DNA of 64,000 bases from Natrinema ejinorense (GCF_002494345.1 NZ_NXNI01000001.1:2294001-2358000); one strand, 5' to 3'; positions 25,576 to 35,253 are shown, numbered from the stretch's first letter. Program-made: numbers and translations. Notes: generated by a model from the letters alone, not told the origin.

Positions 25576-26325
25576 GTGACCGACGAGGCGATTCCAACCG
25601 GCTGTGGCCCGGTCGACGAGTTGCTCGGTGGCGGGTTCGAACGCGGCACCGTCACGCAGTTGTACGGCCCGCCGGCCGCCGGGAAAACGAATCTCGCGCT
25701 GTCGGCCGCCGTCGAGACGGCCGTCGGCGGCGGCACGGCGGTCTACATCGATACCGAGGGCGTCTCGCTCGACCGCTTCCAGCAGTTGCTCGAGGCCGCG
25801 GTCGGCGGACCGGCTCGCGATCGGACCGGGGCACCGCGAGACGGCGAGACCGACGACGTCGAGGCCGTCGCCTCGCGGATCGTCATCGAGGACGCGCTGG
25901 ATTTCGAGGAACAGGCCGAGGCCGTCCGCGACGCCGAGGAGTTCGCCGAGCGCGCCGAACTCATCGTCCTCGACAGCGCGACCGGCTTCTACCGGCTCGA
26001 GCGGACGGCCGACGGCGACGAGGGCGAGGCACTGCGCAGCGTCACCAGACAGGTGACGCATCTCCTCTCGCTGGCCCGAAAACACGACCTGGCGGTCGTC
26101 CTGACGAATCAGGTCTTCGCCGATCCCGACTCCGATCGGACCCGCGGACTGGGTGGCAATACCTTGGAACACTGGACGGGAACCGTCGTCCGCCTCGAGC
26201 GGTTTCGCGGTGGCAAACGACGGGCGACCCTCGAGAAACACCGCTCGAAACCCGCCGGTGAATCGGTCCAGTTCCGAATCACGGATACGGGTCTCGAGGG
26301 CGGAGACGAGACCGGACGGCCCTGA
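25576..26325 (+). CDS. radB: RadB recombinase paralog
   Basis: A 249-aa RecA-fold ATPase that in archaea assists RadA in homologous recombination. Walker A is GPPAAGKTN (about residues 34-42), preceded by TGCGPVDELLGGGFERG; Walker B is ELIVLDSATGFYR. The C-terminal HLLSLARKHDLAVVLTNQVF is characteristic. It lacks the N-terminal helix-hairpin-helix domain of RadA, as expected for RadB. The start is a GTG supported by a T-rich box 26 nt upstream. It stands alone, divergent from an unknown gene. Confidence 0.93.
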   Translation: MTDEAIPTGCGPVDELLGGGFERGTVTQLYGPPAAGKTNLALSAAVETAVGGGTAVYIDTEGVSLDRFQQLLEAAVGGPARDRTGAPRDGETDDVEAVASRIVIEDALDFEEQAEAVRDAEEFAERAELIVLDSATGFYRLERTADGDEGEALRSVTRQVTHLLSLARKHDLAVVLTNQVFADPDSDRTRGLGGNTLEHWTGTVVRLERFRGGKRRATLEKHRSKPAGESVQFRITDTGLEGGDETGRP

Positions 26326-26419
26326 GCCGCGTCCACTGTCGAGTAGTCGGGTCGGATTCTCATCGGTAAAAATACGATCGGGAGCGGTCGAGGCGCGGTC
26401 GGTCAGCGCCGCCGGACCG

Positions 26420-27577
26420 TTAGATCTGGTTGAGCTTCCGCAGGAGCTGGCCGCGGTACTCCTCGTCGCTGGTAACGCCTTTGAGTTCCAAGACGTTGCG
26501 CTCGAGTTTGTCCAGCGCGACGCGGAAGGCGTTCTCCGAGCCGTAGCCTTCGCCGGTGCCGGCGACCTGGTCTTTGTTGGTTCGCAGGCGGATCTGACAC
26601 TGCACGAGCGGGGTGCCACGGAGTTTCTCGTTGTGTTCGTGGAACCGAACGTGGGCGTGCATCACTTGCATGTCGGCGTACTTGTCGGCGACGGCCTCGA
26701 TGTCCTGGACGATCGATTCACGGGTGATGGTGTCGAGCATCGAGATGTTGGTGATCTGAACGTCCATGTGTTCCTCCTCCGTGAACGTCAGCGCGCGCAG
26801 GACGTCCGTCTTGGTGATGACGCCGATGACGAGCCGGTCGTCGTCCTCGGGCGTGACCATCAACCCCGCGTAGTCGTCCTCGAGCATCGCTTCGACGGCT
26901 TCCTTGGCAGTCGCGTCGAGCGTCGTCGTCTCGACGGGGCTGGTCATGATGTCGTAGACCGGCACGTCGAGCAGGCGCTGGCTGTCGCCGACCCGGTCGC
27001 CGGTCGTCGTCGTGTGGTTCTCCCGGATGACGAAGTCCGCGATGTCGTGGGTCGTCACGACCCCCGAAAGGTAGCCGTTCTCGTTGAGAATCGGCAGCCG
27101 AGAGATACCGTGTTCGCGCAGGAGGTTGATCGCCTTCCCGATTCCGTCGTCCTCGGTCAGCGTGACCGGATCGTCGGTGTAGATGTCCGCGACGGTCAGC
27201 GTATCGAGGTTCTCGAGGATGGACTCGAGGATGGCGTCGTCGGTGATGACGCCCCAGAGGTCGCCGTTCTCGAAGACCGGCGCGACCTTCGCGTTGCTCT
27301 CGACGAGCACGCGTGCGGTCTCTCGGACGTCCTCCTGGCGGTCGACCTTGGGCGAGGGCGTGCTCCGGCTGGGTTTCGTGAGCGCCGCCACCTTGGCGTC
27401 GTCCTCGACGTGGGACTGGAGGACCTCTCGCTCGCTGATGACGCCCTCGTACTCCCCATCGTTGGTGACGATGATCCCCTTGGGGTTGCCGTTCTCGAAC
27501 ATCGAACGGACCTTCCCCATGCGCGTTCCAACATCGACTTCGATAAACTCCGTGGTAGCAATATCAGCGATATTCAT
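26420..27577 (-). CDS. Four-CBS protein fused to a ribosome-hibernation-factor-like domain
   Basis: A 385-aa cytoplasmic protein. Four CBS motifs form two Bateman modules (residues about 1-270), with typical GIIVTNDGEYEGVISEREVL, WGVITDDAI, LSGVVTTHDI and VIGVITKTDVLRAL. The last roughly 100 residues (MDVQITNISMLD, then MHAHVRFHEHN...QCQIRLRTNKDQV, then NAFRVALDKLERNVLELK) look like the HPF/S30AE fold that binds stalled ribosomes. The combination suggests ribosome hibernation gated by adenine nucleotides, which CBS pairs commonly bind; that is inference. The ATG at 27575-27577 matches the family start MNIADIAT. Confidence 0.85.
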   Translation of the reverse strand: MNIADIATTEFIEVDVGTRMGKVRSMFENGNPKGIIVTNDGEYEGVISEREVLQSHVEDDAKVAALTKPSRSTPSPKVDRQEDVRETARVLVESNAKVAPVFENGDLWGVITDDAILESILENLDTLTVADIYTDDPVTLTEDDGIGKAINLLREHGISRLPILNENGYLSGVVTTHDIADFVIRENHTTTTGDRVGDSQRLLDVPVYDIMTSPVETTTLDATAKEAVEAMLEDDYAGLMVTPEDDDRLVIGVITKTDVLRALTFTEEEHMDVQITNISMLDTITRESIVQDIEAVADKYADMQVMHAHVRFHEHNEKLRGTPLVQCQIRLRTNKDQVAGTGEGYGSENAFRVALDKLERNVLELKGVTSDEEYRGQLLRKLNQI

Positions 27578-27652
27578 CCTTCTACATGAGCGTAGAGCCG
27601 CCGGGGTATTTAACATACTGCCCGTTTTATCCGGGTGGCTCTAGACCTGAGA

Positions 27653-27662
27653 CTTTTTATAT
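27653..27662 (+). promoter_or_regulatory. TATA box of the lycopene-cyclase-domain gene
   Basis: TTTTTATATA sits about 26 nt before the ATG at 27684, the leaderless spacing. It fixes the start at MLDISVFG rather than the in-frame codon 15 bases upstream. Confidence 0.6.
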
Positions 27663-27683
27663 ACGCCGTTGAATCGGCGGCTA

Positions 27684-27983
27684 ATGCTCGACATCAGCGT
27701 TTTCGGTCGCTACACCTACCTCGTCACCGAAATCGTGTGGGGAACCGTCGCCGCCCTGTTGCTCCGGCGGGCAAACGCCTGCCGGAAGGCTGTGATTACC
27801 ATCCTCGCGCTCTATCCGATCGCCTACGTCTGGGACCGATACACGCTCGCCGTCGGCGTCTTCGACATCAAACTCCGGACCGGGATCGATATCGCCGGGA
27901 TCCCGCTCGAGGAACACCTCTTCATGGCGGTCGTCCCCGGACTCGTCGTCGGGGTCCACGAGACGATCTTCGGAGACGACTGA
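27684..27983 (+). CDS. Single-domain lycopene-cyclase-type membrane protein
   Basis: A 99-aa protein with about three membrane helices. The sequence YTYLVTEIVWGTVAALLLRR, then AYVWDRYTLAVGVFD, then GIDIAGIPLEEHLFMAVVP carries the PLEE-xx-F motif of CarR/CrtYcd carotenoid cyclase domains. Full archaeal lycopene cyclases have two such domains; here there is only one, as in the half-size heterodimeric bacterial subunits. It could be a partner of another half, a carotenoid-binding protein or a divergent relative. No other carotenoid gene is in the window. Confidence 0.75.
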   Translation: MLDISVFGRYTYLVTEIVWGTVAALLLRRANACRKAVITILALYPIAYVWDRYTLAVGVFDIKLRTGIDIAGIPLEEHLFMAVVPGLVVGVHETIFGDD

Positions 27984-28234
27984 GACGGGCTGGTGTACCG
28001 ATGTTCCGGCGCACCCACACGGCGGGTCGCGACCGGGCCGGCACTGACTGACGGACGTCCGTACGACGGGTCGAAAACGCAGGTGTCGTAACCGTCCGCC
28101 AGTCTCCTATCCGCGATCGACTGTATGGCCGATCAGGGTCGATCCAAATGGCGGCGCGACACGCCGACCGGTCGTCTCTCACTGAGTGGGATCGTCCGCG
28201 ACTATCTTGTGTCGACAGACCAAAACGTAATTCG

Positions 28235-28975
28235 ATGGACGGCCGGCGATCCGAGATGACAGCGACCGATACTGACGGCAACCCTGACCGTGCCCTCCTG
28301 CGGGGACTGGTGACGGTCCTTCTCGGGGCACTCATCGTCTGCTCGCTCGCGCTCGGAACCACACTGCTTGCACCCCAGCTCGTCGACGGGCTCGAACTCG
28401 GGGGCAGCGCCGAACCCAGTCCCGATCCGCCACCGGCCGGCGAGCGCAACCCCGCGGTGACCGATCCGGCCGATCCCGGCAACTCGAGTTACGAAACCGA
28501 CGTCGAGACGGTTACCTCATCGACCGTCGAGGACTTCGTCCACGCCGAGATCAACGAGCGCCGGGCCGAGCACGGCCTGGAGCCCCTCGAGTGGGACGGG
28601 ACGATCGCGTCCGTCGCACGCGCTCACAGTTACGAGATGGCCCAAAAAGATTACTTCGCGCACACGAACCCCGACGGAGAGCAGCCGTACGACCGATTCC
28701 GGAGCGTCGACAACTACTGCCGGGGATACGGCGAGAACATCGCCAGGACGTGGGTCGATCGGCGCGTCGAGCGCTCCAGCGGCGATGTCGTCCGCTACCG
28801 AACTGCCGAAACCCTCGCGAACGGGCTGGTCAATCAGTGGATGAACTCCACGGCCCACCGGGAAGCGATCCTCGAGACTGGCGAGACGCCCCAGTGGGAT
28901 CGAGCGGGCGTCGGCGTCTACATCGGCCCGGACGGCTCGGTTTACGCCGGTCAGAACTTCTGTCACGAGCGGTGA
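28235..28975 (+). CDS. Membrane-anchored CAP/SCP-domain protein
   Basis: A 246-aa protein with one N-terminal membrane helix (LLRGLVTVLLGALIVCSLALG), then a Pro/Ser/Asp-rich spacer, then an extracellular CAP domain. The domain shows HAEINERRAEHGLEPLEWD, RAHSYEMAQKDYFAHTNPDG, GYGENIAR, LVNQWMNSTAHREAIL and GVGVYIGPDGSVYAGQNFC. The usual His/Glu quartet is present. CAP proteins in prokaryotes are often linked to cell-surface or envelope roles; the molecular activity is unknown. Start choice is uncertain: ATG at 28235 (used here) or 28256, seven codons later. Confidence 0.82.
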   Translation: MDGRRSEMTATDTDGNPDRALLRGLVTVLLGALIVCSLALGTTLLAPQLVDGLELGGSAEPSPDPPPAGERNPAVTDPADPGNSSYETDVETVTSSTVEDFVHAEINERRAEHGLEPLEWDGTIASVARAHSYEMAQKDYFAHTNPDGEQPYDRFRSVDNYCRGYGENIARTWVDRRVERSSGDVVRYRTAETLANGLVNQWMNSTAHREAILETGETPQWDRAGVGVYIGPDGSVYAGQNFCHER

Positions 28976-29103
28976 TGCTGTCGCTGTCGACGGCCCGGAA
29001 CGCGCTCACTCGAGCGGTGACGGGGTGACTGGACCGGGGACTGGCTCACGCAGGAACTGCGAACGACTTACACGTTATTGGACCTGACCGTCGGAGTGAC
29101 TGT

Positions 29104-29886
29104 ATGGAACTCCCCGAGTCACTCACGCTGATCTATCGGACGGCGAGCGACCGCGATCTGACCTTTCTCGCGGCCGGGTTCGCCTACTACGCGTTCGTCT
29201 CGCTGATCCCGCTGGTCTTGCTCGCGCTCGTGGTCGGCTCGCTGTTGGGTGGGGAGCAAACGGCCCAGCGGCTGATCAGGGTCGCCGGCGACTTCCTTCC
29301 GGCAGCGGGCGAGCAACTGGTCACCGACGCCCTGACGACCGAGTCCGGTCGGGCCGAGGCGACCGTCGTCGCACTCGGCGTCGCTACCTGGGGCGCGCTC
29401 AAGGTCTTTCGCGGCCTGAGTCTGGCGTTCGACATGGTCTACGACGAGGTCACCGAGGACACGCTCGTCGATCAGATCCGGGACGGGCTCACGGTGATCG
29501 TCGCCGGCGCGGGCGCGCTCGTCCTGATGCTCGGGATCGGGGCCGTACTCAGCCTCGTCGCCGACACTGTTCCGTTCGCCGGGTTCGTGAGCTGGCTCAC
29601 ATTGCTCGCCGGGCTCATCCTCGTCTTCCTCCCGATCTACTACGTCCTCCCGCCCGTTCCGGTCGAGGTGAGCGAGATCCTCCCCGGAACGGTTTTCGCC
29701 GCCGTCGGCTGGACCGTCCTCCAGTTTGGCTTCCAGCTGTACGCGGCAAACGCCGCCCAGTACGAAGCCTACGGGGCCGTCGGTGCCGTGCTCCTCTTCG
29801 TCACCTGGCTCTACTTCGCGGGCATCATCATTCTCGTCGGTGCCGTGCTCAACGTCGTCCGAGCGCGCCCCTCGCTGGCCGCGTAG
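29104..29886 (+). CDS. YihY/BrkB-family membrane protein
   Basis: A 260-aa polytopic membrane protein with six predicted helices. It opens with TASDRDLTFLAAGFAYYAFVSLIPL and has the late signature EVSEILPGTVFAAVGWTVLQFGFQLY and YGAVGAVLLFVTWLYFAGIIIL. Family members were once thought to be ribonucleases (RNase BN) but are integral membrane proteins of uncertain role, possibly transport or envelope maintenance. A GTTATT box lies about 27 nt before the ATG, so the mRNA is probably leaderless. No clear operon partners. Confidence 0.88.
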   Translation: MELPESLTLIYRTASDRDLTFLAAGFAYYAFVSLIPLVLLALVVGSLLGGEQTAQRLIRVAGDFLPAAGEQLVTDALTTESGRAEATVVALGVATWGALKVFRGLSLAFDMVYDEVTEDTLVDQIRDGLTVIVAGAGALVLMLGIGAVLSLVADTVPFAGFVSWLTLLAGLILVFLPIYYVLPPVPVEVSEILPGTVFAAVGWTVLQFGFQLYAANAAQYEAYGAVGAVLLFVTWLYFAGIIILVGAVLNVVRARPSLAA

Positions 29887-29975
29887 GGATCGACTCGAGC
29901 CGACCGTCGGTCGGTGGGTCCCGAGCCCCCTGTACAGGGGAACAATTATGTCCCCAGCAGCGACAGATCTCCACC

Positions 29976-30695
29976 ATGAGCGACGAGCGATCATCCAGTC
30001 CCGCCGCGGCCGATGGACCCGCGACGGCCGACGACGCAGACGCGGGCGATCCCCTCGAGCCCGGCGGTGGTCCCCAGCGCGTCGTCTCCGAGGAGAGCGT
30101 CGACGACATCCTCGACTCCCTCGGCTCGACGGAATCGGATTCGGCAAAACCGGCGTCGGCGGACTCGAGCGACGAGACGACGAGTGACGCCGACGACACC
30201 GTGACGAGCGAGTTCGACGAGACGGCTATCCCAGCCGCCGAGACTGGACCTGGTACCGACGAGCAGTCGTCGGCGGCAACGGACGACACCGAGCCGTCGA
30301 CCGAGGCGGACTCGGCGACAGATGCGGACCCGGCGACCGACGCGGGCGCCGAGGACGATCCGTCGCTCGAGGAACTCGCAGCCCGCGTCGAGGACGGAAC
30401 CGTCACCGGCGCGGACGTCCGCGCGGCCGAGGCCGGAGACGGGCGCGAATCGACTCCCGACATCGACGAAGTCGAACTCTCGATGGACGACCTCGAGACG
30501 ACGGGAGCCAGCGGAACCGCTGCCGAGGCGACCCGCCCCGACGACGCCGGCCCGCTCGCCGGTTCGATCGATCCCGACGACGCCGGCCCGCTTGCCGACT
30601 CGAGCGATCGCGACGGGGACGCCGACTCGAGTGCCGACCGACAGTCCGACGGGACCGGACTGCTCGGCCGGCTCAAGGGGCTTTTCTCGCGATAG
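29976..30695 (+). CDS. Acidic, low-complexity protein with C-terminal amphipathic helix
   Basis: A 239-aa protein dominated by Asp, Ala, Ser, Glu and Thr, with no folded domain except short helical segments: SEESVDDILDSLG near the N-terminus, PSLEELAARVEDG in the middle, and GLLGRLKGLFSR at the C-terminus. DDAGPLA is repeated twice at about 188-208. The final basic amphipathic helix suggests peripheral membrane or protein binding. Haloarchaea carry conserved proteins of this kind without known function. A TATA-like CAATTATG lies about 30 nt upstream. Confidence 0.7.
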   Translation: MSDERSSSPAAADGPATADDADAGDPLEPGGGPQRVVSEESVDDILDSLGSTESDSAKPASADSSDETTSDADDTVTSEFDETAIPAAETGPGTDEQSSAATDDTEPSTEADSATDADPATDAGAEDDPSLEELAARVEDGTVTGADVRAAEAGDGRESTPDIDEVELSMDDLETTGASGTAAEATRPDDAGPLAGSIDPDDAGPLADSSDRDGDADSSADRQSDGTGLLGRLKGLFSR

Positions 30696-30881
30696 GATCT
30701 CGAGACGGGTGTCGGAGAATCCGTCTCCCAAGTGCGATTTCGCCCGCCGGCTCGAGGTTCAATCCGGAGTGAAACGCTGTTCGCCTGCACTGAGGAATCC
30801 AGTTCGCACACCACCGGGACGAGACGCTGTCTCTGCCACCTCCGTTCGAGGGACACGCCGACGACTCGAGTCGTGATGGCG

Positions 30882-31640
30882 TCAGGCCCGGAGGTGGTCC
30901 CGGTTCCGAACCGTCACCACGCGAAATTCGGTCGCGCCCGCGACGAAGAGCAGCCCCCCGACGCTCGCGAGGAGGGCAGTGACGACCGGCGGTGAGAGGC
31001 CCCCGGCGAGGACGCCACCGCCGACGGCACCGGCGACGAAGCCGAGTTGAACCGCGACGACGCTCGCGATCCCCCAGCCGCGACCGACGGGCGCGTACAG
31101 TCCACCGACGGCAGCCGTTTCGGCGATGGCGTGTCCCGTCAGGAGCGCCAGCGCGAGCACTCCGAAGGAGGTGGTCGTCGCATAGATGCCCGCGATGAGG
31201 ATCCCTTCGACGACCCGGTGGGCCAGTATCGCGCCGAGCGCCGCGTCCGCACAACCGGCGTGCGGTGAGAGCCCGCGAGTTCGGCCGACCCACGCGATCA
31301 CACCGCCGAGGATCCCGGCCCCGATCGTCAGGAGCGACGCCTGTGTGAGGGCCGCGAGCAACGCCACGAGGCCGAGCACGACCACGAGTACCGCGACTTC
31401 CCGCCGCGTCCCCACACCGTTATGGCCGGCGGACCCGAGAGCGGATCGATAGTACGAGACTATTCCGAGTCCGAACGCGACGCTGAGGACCACCGAGAGG
31501 CCGATCGCGACGACGAACGGAACCGCCGGCTCCTGGCTCCCCGCGTGCGTGCCGACGTCGTGAGCGCTGACGGGAACGGGCCAGCCGGCGACGATCCAGA
31601 CCGGAATCGCGACGAGCGCGGTTGCGATGGCTCGCCTCAT
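30882..31640 (-). CDS. ZIP-like metal permease, divergent
   Basis: A 252-aa membrane protein with an N-terminal signal-like helix, a short His-containing extracellular stretch (SAHDVGTHAGSQ) and about seven further helices. Two helices carry ZIP-like metal motifs, HRVVEGI and HAIAETAAVGG, where ZIP proteins have HN-x-x-EG. The remainder is Gly/Ala/Val-rich. It is most likely a small divergent ZIP relative, but could be a related permease. It follows the selenium-binding-protein gene in the same orientation after 112 bp, so the two may be co-expressed. Confidence 0.7.
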   Translation of the reverse strand: MRRAIATALVAIPVWIVAGWPVPVSAHDVGTHAGSQEPAVPFVVAIGLSVVLSVAFGLGIVSYYRSALGSAGHNGVGTRREVAVLVVVLGLVALLAALTQASLLTIGAGILGGVIAWVGRTRGLSPHAGCADAALGAILAHRVVEGILIAGIYATTTSFGVLALALLTGHAIAETAAVGGLYAPVGRGWGIASVVAVQLGFVAGAVGGGVLAGGLSPPVVTALLASVGGLLFVAGATEFRVVTVRNRDHLRA

Positions 31641-31752
31641 CTCTCCCGCCTCTCAGCGCTTTCATTGATCGAATGCTGACTCATCTCTCGTGTCCGTCGG
31701 GTCCGATCGTTGCGACCACAGGTTGCAGTTCGAGGTGTTCCCGACGATCGGC

Positions 31753-33195
31753 TCACATCCACACGTCGCTCGTGCAGTCGCCGTCGGGCCACCGGATTTC
31801 GTGGGCGCGAGCCGGCCCCTCGGGGAGCGTCCCGAAGTCGACCAGGAACTCCTCGTCGAGGGTCATCGTTCCGTTTCGTGGGTCCACGTCGGCTTTCAGC
31901 ATCACGGAGCCCTGCTCGCCTTCGGCGGGGAAGAACTGGTCGTCCCAGGTCGAGTACAGCGACGTCGTGAAGTAGAGCCGCTCGCCGTCGAGGGAGAGCT
32001 GGAGCATCTGTGGCCCGGCGTTGATCGGCCGCTCCTTCACCTCGCTGACATCGCCGAAGAGCCCGCCGACGGAGATCGTGTCCGTCAGTCGCGGATTCGA
32101 CGGGTCGGAGATGTCGTACATGCGAACCTCCCCGTGGAGCCAGTTCACGAAGAACAGGTAGCGATCGTCCATCGAAACCACGAGGTCCGTGATGAGTCCG
32201 GGGACCGGCATGTCCCAGTCCTCGTGCTCGCGCGCCTCGACGTCGATGACGGTCTCCGCGTGCCACTCGCCGCGTGCTCTCGGTTCGCCGCCGCTGGTCT
32301 CATCCGCGCCGCCACGCGTCGCGCTCCCCTCCCTGTACAGGTGGAACACGTTCGACGAGAGCGCAGCACCGACGTAGGCGTGCTCGGCCTCCGGACTGTG
32401 GAGGAAGCGGACCTCGAGCGGGATCATCCCCTCGTCACCGAGATCGATCGTCTGCTCGACCGTCCGGTCCTCCCAGTTCCAGAAGTGGAGCTTCTGGCCG
32501 TACTTTCCGGCTTCGACATCCTCGAGGTCGAACCCCGGCTGGTAGGTCGACGGGGCGGCCCACTCGGAGGAGATCATCACGTTCCGGCGTGGCTGGTACC
32601 AGAAGTCGTAGTTCATCTGAATGTCCCCCGGCGTATCCCATCGGCCCGCGATCTCGAAGTTCTCGTCGAGAAGGAGGAACCCGCCCGGAAGCTCGCCGTC
32701 GGCGTTCCCGAGCATGCTGATCATGATCATCCCGTCCGGGATACAGTGGACGGTATGGGGGGCCGAGAGATCGTACTCGAAGACCTCCTCCGGTTCGATG
32801 ACGTCGACGAGTTCGGGGTTCTCGCGGTCGTCGGTGTCGACGATGTGGATCCGAGACGAGCGGTTGCCGGGAACGACGAGGTACCGTCGCTCCGCGTCCT
32901 CGACGTGGCAGGACGACGAGCAGGCGTTCCAGCCGAAGTGGTGGAGTTCGTCACCCACGGTCGGCATCTCGATCCGGTCGATGACCTCACAGTAGGTCGA
33001 CGATTCCGGATCGACGTCGACGACGGTCAGCACGTCGGGGGCGTCGGTCTCGGTCTCGACGTACAGTGCTGGCACGTACGCGACAGTCTCTCGAGGAGCC
33101 TGCTCGATGGCGGCCTGTGGCGTCGCATACCCGACTGCACTCGCGTGGTGTTCGTGGACATGGCTCTCATCGGATGGTTTTGAGTGGGAGCTCAT
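31753..33195 (-). CDS. Selenium-binding protein / methanethiol-oxidase-like
   Basis: A 480-aa cytoplasmic beta-propeller-type protein of the SELENBP1 family. Conserved landmarks are YVPALYVE, HHFGWNACSSSCH with a Cys cluster, HTVHCIPDGMIMISMLGN, GDIQMNYDFWYQPRRNVMISSEWA, HFWNWEDRTVEQTIDLG and the C-terminal ARAHEIRWPDGDC. The human homologue oxidises methanethiol and binds copper; other family members bind selenium. The archaeal substrate is unknown. The N-terminus is His/Ser-rich and might bind metal. A short Gly/Glu-rich insert occurs around residues 293-308. A ZIP-like gene follows, consistent with a metal link. Confidence 0.88.
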   Translation of the reverse strand: MSSHSKPSDESHVHEHHASAVGYATPQAAIEQAPRETVAYVPALYVETETDAPDVLTVVDVDPESSTYCEVIDRIEMPTVGDELHHFGWNACSSSCHVEDAERRYLVVPGNRSSRIHIVDTDDRENPELVDVIEPEEVFEYDLSAPHTVHCIPDGMIMISMLGNADGELPGGFLLLDENFEIAGRWDTPGDIQMNYDFWYQPRRNVMISSEWAAPSTYQPGFDLEDVEAGKYGQKLHFWNWEDRTVEQTIDLGDEGMIPLEVRFLHSPEAEHAYVGAALSSNVFHLYREGSATRGGADETSGGEPRARGEWHAETVIDVEAREHEDWDMPVPGLITDLVVSMDDRYLFFVNWLHGEVRMYDISDPSNPRLTDTISVGGLFGDVSEVKERPINAGPQMLQLSLDGERLYFTTSLYSTWDDQFFPAEGEQGSVMLKADVDPRNGTMTLDEEFLVDFGTLPEGPARAHEIRWPDGDCTSDVWM

Positions 33196-33529
33196 GTCCT
33201 ATCTTACGACGACCAGCAGCATAAACGAATATCGTGGAAAACAATGAGGATTTTCTCGGTCAGGTGTTTCGGTGTGATGGGTTCGTGCAGCAAAAAGTGG
33301 AACTCCAAGAGACGGAGAGGCGACCAACGGCAGCGGGTCGCCCGACCGGCTCGAGCGGTCTGCACCCGATGAGAAGGGGACTGACGTGGGGCAAGCCCCG
33401 CGTCCGCCCCCGCTCGAGGACGGGTCGTCGACGGCGTTTCACACCCGTTCTCGAGCACCTCGAGTCGATCCGACTGTGAGTTTTCGGTCACCGGAATAGG
33501 AATACCTCCGTATTGAATAGTGGCGACTG
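33196..33529. other. Intergenic region, nothing supported
   Basis: The 334 bases between the divergent selenium-binding-protein gene and a small membrane-protein gene contain a few short frames with no family resemblance, and no clear promoter or repeat beyond GC-rich stretches. Confidence 0.4.
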
Positions 33530-33739
33530 ATGTCGTCGGACGCAGGACGCTCTTGGGCCGGGAGCCAAGAGACGACGAACCTGCTTCTCGGAGCGAATAT
33601 CGTGGTTCTCGCGGCCAGATTCGTTCGGCTCGGTCACGTCGGCCCGTGGCCGGTTCGGGTACTGTCCGAACTGATACTCCTCCTCGTCCTGCTCGCCGCG
33701 GTGGTCCTCGTCGTCGGGGGCCTGTACAGCCACGAGTAG
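33530..33739 (+). CDS. Small two-helix membrane protein
   Basis: A 69-aa protein with two hydrophobic segments: TTNLLLGANIVVLAARFVRL and VRVLSELILLLVLLAAVVLVVGGLY. It ends SHE. Codon use is GC-rich at third positions, as expected for a real haloarchaeal gene, and the frame is uninterrupted to a TAG. I do not know the family. A gene rather than a chance frame is likely because both helices are cleanly hydrophobic. Confidence 0.5.
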   Translation: MSSDAGRSWAGSQETTNLLLGANIVVLAARFVRLGHVGPWPVRVLSELILLLVLLAAVVLVVGGLYSHE

Positions 33740-33852
33740 GACCGACTGCTCGGCCTCCGTATTCCGACTGCGACGCACGGCCTCTCGGTCGTGTCGGTAA
33801 CAATGGGTCGGAGCGGTGCCGATCCTGTCGCTCACGGATCGGTTCGCGACAG

Positions 33853-33880
33853 AAGTAGTGGGTTGGAGCAGAGTTGAACT
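33853..33880 (-). repeat. Partial duplicate of tRNA-Val 3' end
   Basis: This 28-base stretch matches 33968-33995, the 3' part of the tRNA-Val gene and its flank, with one mismatch, in the same orientation 115 bp away. It lacks the rest of the tRNA. Such 3' tRNA fragments are left by integration or excision of site-specific elements. Confidence 0.7.
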
Positions 33881-33973
33881 ACGGCGAGACGTACGCTGTG
33901 CGCGTCTCGTCTCGTTCAAATATGCACAACATGACGAATTCGCTGCTCGCGAATTTGCTCGCAGCAAAAGTAG

Positions 33974-34048
33974 TGGGTTGGAGCAGATTTGAACTGCCGG
34001 CCTCCTCCATGTCAAGGAGGTGTCGTAACCAGACTAGACCACCAACCC
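33974..34048 (-). tRNA. tRNA-Val (anticodon GAC)
   Basis: On the minus strand the acceptor arms GGGTTGG and CCAACCC pair, with A as discriminator. The anticodon arm is CCTCC-TTGACAT-GGAGG, giving anticodon GAC. The T arm contains TTCAAAT. No CCA is encoded and no intron is seen. The duplicate of the 3' end at 33853-33880 shows that this tRNA has served as an integration site. Confidence 0.92.
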
Positions 34049-34177
34049 TGGTTTTGCGTTCGTTCGCGGCGCGCGTCGCCACGCTTCCTGACTGCACTCG
34101 TTCGTTGCCCGCCACCGTAATTGAAGGTTTCGAATCGATCCCCGTACGCGAGTCGCCACCACGCACCCGGTCGATAC

Positions 34178-34236
34178 GCTTAAGTCGATGTACTGATTTG
34201 GTCATTACAAGACAACTACGTACATTGGTGTCCACT
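34178..34236 (+). promoter_or_regulatory. Promoter and short leader of the trp operon
   Basis: GCTTAAG at 34178-34184 is a TATA-like box and predicts a transcript start near 34208, leaving about 30 nt of leader. The leader and flank contain two TGTAC/GTACA-type motifs (34189-34193 and 34219-34224, approximate), which could be operator half-sites. No attenuator-like Trp-rich peptide is seen. Confidence 0.4.

Positions 34237-35249
<1,013 letters not shown>

Positions 35250-35253
<4 letters not shown>

Noticed and set aside
33853-33880. Second tRNA gene upstream of tRNA-Val
   Set aside because: Only the 3' part matches; there is no acceptor 5' strand, D arm or anticodon arm. It is a duplicated fragment.
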